Shown here one piece after another: positions 59,261-64,000 of a stretch of DNA of 64,000 nt. Position 1 is the stretch's first letter. Each line of letters starts with the position of its first letter. Position numbers and translations under genes: made by a program. A model generated the notes under the pieces. It did no database searches, was not told where the DNA came from, and worked only from the letters and a program-made list of their open reading frames with translations. Source of the DNA: Cohnella phaseoli (lineage in GTDB: Bacteria > Bacillota > Bacilli > Paenibacillales > Paenibacillaceae); the NCBI RefSeq assembly GCF_003386235.1, contig NZ_QRDZ01000037.1, positions 30,957-94,956 on the forward strand, given 5' to 3'.

Positions 59261-61003
59261 CTGTCGTTCGTAATTCGACTGAAGTGGTTTTTCAAGGAAA
59301 GATGGGGCAGCTACACTCTGGCTATCGGTTTAATGACGCTGGTCAGCTTGCTCTCGATGATTCCTCCCCGGTTGATCGGGAACGAGATCGACGTGATGGA
59401 GAAGGGGGCGCTCACCGCCGCGGAGCTGAGCCGGACGGTTTTGATTCTTGCGGGCCTTTCGTTGCTCACGTATGTCTTCGTCTATATATGGATAACTAAC
59501 TTATTTGGCAATTCCGTGCTGATCGAGAAGCTGCTTCGTTCAAGGCTGCTCAAGCATCTGACCCGAATGCGCCCTTCGTTCTTCCAGCGCCGCAGTACGG
59601 GACAACTGATGGCATTGGCGACCAACGACGTGTCCGCGATCGGACAGACGGCCGGGTACGGCGTTATGACGCTTGTGAACACCCTGGTCGGTATATCGGT
59701 CGTCGTCATAATGATGCTTAGCTTTATCAGCGCCAAGCTGATGCTTGCCGCACTGATTCCGCTGCCGCTGCTTGTCGTAGTCATCAGCAAGCTTGGGGGC
59801 GTCGTTCGAGGAAGATTCATGGCGGCTCAGGAATCGTTCGGCCGTATGAACGACCACGTTTTGGAAGCGATTTCCGGCATTCGCGTTATCCGTTCCTATG
59901 TTCAGGAGAAGGACGACTTGCAGGCCTTCGATCGGTTGACGAGCGACGTCATGGACAAAAACCGCAGAGTAGCGATATTGAACGCGCTATTCCATCCCTT
60001 AATCTCTTTCATCGTGGGCGCAAGCTTTGCGATCGGGATCGGCTATGGTTCTTATCTCGTGTTCCAAAGCGAAATCTCGTTTGGCCAGCTTGTGACCTTT
60101 AATATTTATCTGGGAATGCTGATCTGGCCGATGATCTCTTTCGGCGAGTTCATTAATGTGCTGCAGAGAGGCAGCGCTTCGGCGGGGCGGCTGGACGAAG
60201 TGCTGGCCGAGAAAGCCGACGTGCAGGATGCGGAGGCGCCGGTAGAGCCGGCGATTCCGGAATCGATCGAAATGAAGGCGCTGTCGTTTACGTATCCGTC
60301 CGCAAATGTACCTAGTCTGGTCGACGTCACGGTGCGACTGAATCGCGGGCAGACGCTGGGGATCGTCGGCAAAACCGGCAGCGGCAAGAGCACCCTGCTG
60401 AAGCAGCTTCTGCGGCAGTACCCCTTATCCGCCGGCATGCTGTTCGTGTCGGACGTCCCGGCGGAAAACATCGCGATAGAGCGAATGAAGATGTGGATGG
60501 CGTACGTGCCGCAAGAGCACCTGCTGCTCTCCAAGACGATTCGCGACAATATCGCGCTTGGCAAGCCGGACGCTACGGCGGAGGAGATCGATCGGGCGGT
60601 CGAGATGGCGTCCTTCACCGGCGATGTCGCCCAACTGCCGCAAGGGCTGGAGACGCTGATCGGCGAGAACGGCGTCATGCTGTCCGGGGGCCAGAAGCAG
60701 CGGCTCTCGATCGCCCGAGCGCTGCTCGTCGACGCGGAGGTGCTGCTGCTGGACGACTCCTTGTCGGCAGTGGACGCAAGGACGGAGAGCCGCATTGTGG
60801 CTAACATCCGTCGCGAGCGCGCCGGCAAGACGACGTTGATCACGACGCATCGCCTGTCCGCCGTCAGCCATGCCGATTGGATCGTTGTGCTGGACGAAGG
60901 GCGCGTCAAGGAAGAGGGCACTCACGAGCAATTAATGCTGTTGGGCGGATGGTACAGACAGCAGTGGGACCGCCAACAGATGGAAGCCGGCTTGGAAGAA
61001 TAA
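59261..61003 (+). CDS. ABC exporter subunit with degenerate catalytic site (BmrC-like), CTG start
   Basis: 580 residues from CTG 59261, which has GGGAGGG 8 bases upstream and gives M-S-F-V-I-R-L-K-W-F-F-K as in relatives. In-frame TTG 59237 has no ribosome binding site. Six membrane helices (15-300), then an ATPase: Walker A G-K-T-G-S-G-K-S-T near 376, signature L-S-G-G-Q-K-Q-R-L near 477, Walker B L-L-L-D-D, with Asp in place of the catalytic Glu. This pattern is that of BmrC in the BmrC/BmrD heterodimeric multidrug exporter. Partner gene 28 bases downstream. Confidence 0.9.
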   Translation: MSFVIRLKWFFKERWGSYTLAIGLMTLVSLLSMIPPRLIGNEIDVMEKGALTAAELSRTVLILAGLSLLTYVFVYIWITNLFGNSVLIEKLLRSRLLKHLTRMRPSFFQRRSTGQLMALATNDVSAIGQTAGYGVMTLVNTLVGISVVVIMMLSFISAKLMLAALIPLPLLVVVISKLGGVVRGRFMAAQESFGRMNDHVLEAISGIRVIRSYVQEKDDLQAFDRLTSDVMDKNRRVAILNALFHPLISFIVGASFAIGIGYGSYLVFQSEISFGQLVTFNIYLGMLIWPMISFGEFINVLQRGSASAGRLDEVLAEKADVQDAEAPVEPAIPESIEMKALSFTYPSANVPSLVDVTVRLNRGQTLGIVGKTGSGKSTLLKQLLRQYPLSAGMLFVSDVPAENIAIERMKMWMAYVPQEHLLLSKTIRDNIALGKPDATAEEIDRAVEMASFTGDVAQLPQGLETLIGENGVMLSGGQKQRLSIARALLVDAEVLLLDDSLSAVDARTESRIVANIRRERAGKTTLITTHRLSAVSHADWIVVLDEGRVKEEGTHEQLMLLGGWYRQQWDRQQMEAGLEE

Positions 61004-61031
61004 ATCGAATCCATCAGGATCGGAGGCTTGT

Positions 61032-62789
61032 ATGAATTCCCAACGATCAACGGGGAGCAGGCTGCTCTCTTATGCGCTCGTCTACAAATATCGAATTATC
61101 GGCGCATTGGCGATTCTGCTTTGCTCTGTAGGAGCGGAGCTTGCCGGGCCGTTCATTGTCAAGACGATCATAGACGGGCATTTGTCTCCGCCGACGGGAG
61201 ATATCGGTCCCGTACTGGTTTTACTCGCCTTTTACATCGGCTTGGTGTCGCTGTCAGGCGTATTGAACTTCTCGCAGTCTTACTTGCTGCAGGCTACGGC
61301 GCTTCGAATTATCAAAAATATGAGAATGGACGTTATGCGTCACATCCAGCGTATCCCTCTTGGCTATTTCGATAATACGCCGGCGGGACAGATCGTCTCG
61401 CGAGTAGCCAACGACACGGAGGCGATCCGGGAGCTGTTCATGAGCTTTATGGCGACTTTCGTCGTCAGCTTTGCTCATCTGCTTGGGATATACATCGCTC
61501 TCTTCATTTTGGATGTGGAGCTTGCTCTATACACGTTGGCACTTCCGCCAATATTTGCGGTCATTATGTACTTTCATTTGAAGTATTCCAAGAAATACGT
61601 CGCGATCATGCGCGCTAGACTCAGCGATATGAACGCAATGATCAACGAGTCGATCCTCGTCATGCCGATCCTTCAGGCTTTCCGTCGGGAGAAGGCGACG
61701 CTGGAGGAGTTTGAGCGACTGAACGAGGACCGTTACGTCGCGCAGGTGAAGCAGTTCCGGATCTTCTCCCTCTCTTCGCGGAATATCGTCGGAACGATCG
61801 GCAGCTTGGTTACCGCGTTCGTCATCTGGCATTTCGGCAATCTGTCGATCGCCGGCGCCGCGTTGTCTTTTGGCGTGCTGTACGCATTTATTGACTACCT
61901 GGGGCGTATCTTCAATCCGATTATCGGGATATTCGATCAGCTTATGAACGCGCAACGGGCATTCGTCTCCGCGGACAAAGTGTTTGCCATCCTCGATATG
62001 GAAGGCAGAGAGGTCGAGGAGACTTCGGGGGCCGTTAAGCCTAAAGGAGAGGTGAAGTTCGAGAACGTCACTTTCGCCTATAACGACGACGATCACGTGC
62101 TGAAGAACATTTCTTTCACTGCCCGCCAGGGGGAGACGGTTGCGCTCGTCGGCCATACGGGATCGGGCAAAAGCTCGATCATCAATCTGCTGCTGGGCTT
62201 CTATGAGCCGGGTTTGGGACGAATTACAATCGACGACGTCGACATTACGACGCTGTCCAAGCAGCAGCTTCGCAAGCATATGGGCATCGTGCTGCAGGAT
62301 CCGTACCTGTTTGCAGGGGATATCAAGTTCAACGTGAGCCTTTATAATAAGGAGATCTCGCTGGAGCAGGTCAAGCGGGCGCTGGCCGACGTCGGCGCGG
62401 CCTCGTTCGTCGAGCAGCTTCCGCGCGGATACGACGAACCGGTCGTCGAGCGGGGAAGCACGCTGTCGTCGGGTCAGCGGCAATTAATCTCTTTTGCTCG
62501 AGCGCTGGCGTTCGACCCGTCTATCTTGATCCTCGACGAAGCGACGGCCAGCATCGATAGCGAGACGGAAGGCCTGATCCAACGGGCGCTCAAAGTCGTT
62601 AGCGAAGGCCGGACGACGCTCGTTATCGCTCATCGACTGTCCACCATCCGCGAAGCTAGCCAAATTCTCGTGCTGCACCGCGGCGAGATCGTCGAGCGCG
62701 GCAACCACGACGAGCTGATGGCGCTCCGCGGCCGCTACTTCAAAATGTACCAGCTTCAGACGGGGGAGAAAGCTTCGTTGGCTATCTAG
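61032..62789 (+). CDS. ABC exporter subunit, catalytic partner (BmrD-like)
   Basis: 585 residues. Six membrane helices, Walker A G-H-T-G-S-G-K-S-S near 377, signature L-S-S-G-Q-R-Q-L-I, Walker B I-L-I-L-D-E-A-T with the catalytic Glu intact, H-loop I-A-H-R-L-S. It forms a heterodimer with the preceding gene's product. RBS GGAGG. Homologs export multiple drugs. Confidence 0.93.
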   Translation: MNSQRSTGSRLLSYALVYKYRIIGALAILLCSVGAELAGPFIVKTIIDGHLSPPTGDIGPVLVLLAFYIGLVSLSGVLNFSQSYLLQATALRIIKNMRMDVMRHIQRIPLGYFDNTPAGQIVSRVANDTEAIRELFMSFMATFVVSFAHLLGIYIALFILDVELALYTLALPPIFAVIMYFHLKYSKKYVAIMRARLSDMNAMINESILVMPILQAFRREKATLEEFERLNEDRYVAQVKQFRIFSLSSRNIVGTIGSLVTAFVIWHFGNLSIAGAALSFGVLYAFIDYLGRIFNPIIGIFDQLMNAQRAFVSADKVFAILDMEGREVEETSGAVKPKGEVKFENVTFAYNDDDHVLKNISFTARQGETVALVGHTGSGKSSIINLLLGFYEPGLGRITIDDVDITTLSKQQLRKHMGIVLQDPYLFAGDIKFNVSLYNKEISLEQVKRALADVGAASFVEQLPRGYDEPVVERGSTLSSGQRQLISFARALAFDPSILILDEATASIDSETEGLIQRALKVVSEGRTTLVIAHRLSTIREASQILVLHRGEIVERGNHDELMALRGRYFKMYQLQTGEKASLAI

Positions 62790-62873
62790 TTGGCGGGGGT
62801 AGCTGCATTCGCGCAAAGGAACATATTGAAGTGGAATAATCGTCTGTGGGCCTTTTGAAAAATAGTGTGATTA

Positions 62874-62968
62874 TTGACTGATGTGATAGAATTTGATTCT
62901 ATAAGGACATAAGCGTGTGAAGCACACCGCTCTAGTACCCGATTGGGGGCTGGGGCGGTTATTTTTTT
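62874..62968 (+). promoter_or_regulatory. Possible promoter plus terminator-like leader
   Basis: TTGACT (62874-62879) and a -10-like TTCTAT (62897-62902) are followed by GTGTG-AAG-CACAC (62915-62927) and an overlapping 14-15-pair hairpin from 62926 to 62959 with a GATT loop and seven T residues (62962-62968). It could be the terminator of the BmrCD-like operon, or an attenuator or small RNA in front of the next gene. Confidence 0.55.
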
Positions 62969-62987
62969 ATAAGGGAGTGAATGAGGG

Positions 62988-63657
62988 ATGGAGAAGCTCT
63001 TCGAAACGGAATACCTATCGTGGATAGAGCGACATATTCATGAAAGTCGTGGAGAGCGTCAACGGAGAATCAAGGAGCGTCACGGATTTGGGGGAGAAAC
63101 TATTTCTAGAGCAAGCGTGGTGGCCTGTCGTAGGAAGCCTGGATGGTCTATATCCCGAATATGAGTTTGTTGATACGCATGGGAAATATATCTATATGGA
63201 TTATGGATATATCCGCGATCCTAGACTAACCTGCATTGAATGTGATGGATTTGGTTCGCATGCTCGCGATATCGACAGAAATACTTTTACAAGGGGACTG
63301 GACAGGCAGAACGAGATCTCCTTGGCTAGCTGGAATATCTTGCGATTCTCGGTTGATAAGTTAAAAGAAGACCCGGCAGACTGCCAAAGATATATCCGAA
63401 GAATGATGGAGGAGTGGTACAGGCAAGAGCGAGCAGGTTTACTTGAACTTCCGTTGTATCAGCGGGAAATCGTCCGCCTTGCTGCCCGCTCGGTAAATCC
63501 GATTACTGTGGAGATGGCATGCGACAGTCTAGGGAAAAAGGAGAAGATTGTGAGAAAAGAGGTGAAGGAGTTGACCGAGAAACAGATTCTAGAGGGAGTT
63601 TCGGGAACAAGGCGTATTAGTGCTTACCGTCTAACTCCGAAAGGCCGGTTGCTTTAG
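62988..63657 (+). pseudogene. Frameshifted gene: nuclease-like domain with C-terminal winged helix
   Basis: ATG 62988 (RBS AAGGGAGTGA) reads W-I-E-R-H-I-H-E-S-R-G-E-R-Q-R-R-I-K-E-R-H-G, then shifts frame at a run of five G (63090-63094). The +1 frame continues with E-K-L-F-L-E-Q-A-W-W-P-V and runs to 63657. Deleting one G gives an uninterrupted 222-residue protein. The middle (I-E-C-D-G-F-G-S-H-A-R-D near residue 85) resembles a DUF559/Vsr-like PD-(D/E)xK nuclease core. Residues 145-220 look like a winged helix. Frameshift, sequencing error or slippage cannot be separated by eye. Confidence 0.72.
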
Positions 63658-63685
63658 ATAAAGGGATACCCATTAAGGGGAGCTC

Positions 63686-63905
63686 CGTCTAACGGTCTGA
63701 CAGACCGTAACGAGGAGGAAAAGGTGATTGGCGGGTCGTCTTATGGTCTGACAGACCGTAACGGGAGGGAAAAGGCGGTTGGCGGGTCGTCTTACGGTCT
63801 GACAGACCGTAACGGGAGGGAAAAGGCGGTTGGCGGGTTGTCTAACGGTCTGACAGACCGTAACGAGGGGGAAAAGGCGGTTGGCGGGTCGTCTAACGGT
63901 CTGAC
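63686..63905. repeat. 51-bp tandem repeat, four units plus a broken fifth
   Basis: Units start GGTCTGACAGACC at 63694, 63745, 63796 and 63847, exactly 51 bases apart, with a fifth (63898) that stops after GGTCTGAC. Each unit holds the palindrome ACGGTCTG-A-CAGACCGT (17 bases; the second unit starts ATGG). Unit length is a multiple of three, but no convincing gene covers it. The fifth unit is cut by the IS end. Confidence 0.88.
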
Positions 63906-64000
63906 TGGACCTCTGTCAAGAAAGTGGACACTCTTTAAGCGCAATTTCATTTCTATTTTTGTAGTACATTTCCTCGAATCGGTCTGGAGATTCATAACCT
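63906..64000 (-). mobile_element. End of an IS3-family-like insertion sequence (partial)
   Basis: From 63906 the sequence switches to TGGACCTCTGTCAAGAAAG, a TG-starting end, exactly where the fifth tandem repeat breaks off. The rest of the element is beyond the window edge. Confidence 0.65.
63916..63999 (-). CDS. Transposase C-terminus, IS3-family-like (partial)
   Basis: Minus-strand frame entering from the right edge encodes G-Y-E-S-P-D-R-F-E-E-M-Y-Y-K-N-R-N-E-I-A-L-K-E-C-P-L-S and stops at 63916, ten bases from the IS end. The G-Y-x-S-P-x-x-F-E segment is typical of the end of the integrase-core transposase (OrfB). Only 27 residues are visible. Confidence 0.6.
   Translation of the reverse strand, partial: GYESPDRFEEMYYKNRNEIALKECPLS

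Noticed and set aside
63686..63905. CRISPR-like array
   Set aside because: Repeats with dyads at regular spacing look similar at first, but the intervening sequences are nearly identical, so there are no spacers, and no cas genes are present.

Overview
The window reads as a chromosomal segment of a moderately GC-rich Gram-positive bacterium, most likely Paenibacillaceae (Paenibacillus or Cohnella type). This is inferred from several signs: lipoprotein sugar-binding proteins with separate permeases and no ATPase in the operon, a YesM/YesN-type two-component pair, GreA, RacA-like, BmrCD-like and YtrA-like modules, strong AGGAGG ribosome binding sites, and many intrinsic terminators. No rRNA, tRNA, CRISPR array or replication origin was recognised.

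Layout. (1) 1-7985: a fructan or sucrose-type glycoside uptake and hydrolysis divergon. A GH32-like lipoprotein, two ABC permeases and a binding protein lie on the minus strand. A cytoplasmic GH32-like enzyme and a LacI repressor lie on the plus strand. Two matching 16-bp operators sit just downstream of two facing sigma-A promoters. (2) 8072-14866: mixed housekeeping and stress genes (RlmN-like, aldo/keto reductase, YhhN, CsaA, a thioredoxin-like protein, a GyrI-like protein, a chemoreceptor). (3) 14874-18653: a scarred region with a Crp/Fnr gene remnant split by a small TA-flanked mobile element, a MocR regulator interrupted by one in-frame stop and flanked by two flavin-binding PNPOx-fold proteins, then greA and a degenerate 50-bp repeat. 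(4) 18830-25215: pirin, a flavohemoprotein under a well-placed Fnr/Crp-type site next to a Crp/Fnr gene, a racemase-like protein, RpiA, a DUF2804 protein and a secreted protein. (5) 25220-28555: an SDR / FAD dehydrogenase / CoxG-like operon behind a decapitated TetR gene. (6) 28589-33344: an operon resembling D-glucosaminate-6-phosphate catabolism (amidohydrolase, DgaE, DgaF, KdgK, GntR) with a perfect 22-bp palindrome over its -10.

(7) 33433-44587: a CAP-domain lipoprotein, then a second carbohydrate locus: histidine kinase, AraC-type response regulator, binding protein, two permeases, a 1002-residue secreted multidomain putative glycosidase and a sugar-phosphate isomerase-like protein. A 219-bp palindromic element follows. 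(8) 44831-49798: LysR, IlvE, an AT-rich intergenic region with several palindromes but no gene start, and three methyltransferase genes, one fused to a MerR domain. (9) 49794-56605: polysaccharide deacetylase, RacA-like, CN hydrolase, a YtrA-type GntR/ABC module and an SgrR-type regulator. (10) 56752-64000: a DUF4173 membrane protein, NUDIX, a DUF6509-like protein, a BmrC/BmrD-like ABC exporter pair, a frameshifted nuclease-like gene, a 51-bp tandem repeat and the end of an IS3-family element that interrupts the repeat.

Recurring themes are transport plus hydrolysis of plant- or microbe-derived carbohydrates, each with its own regulator, and several recent gene-breaking events. At least three genes appear to start at CTG.
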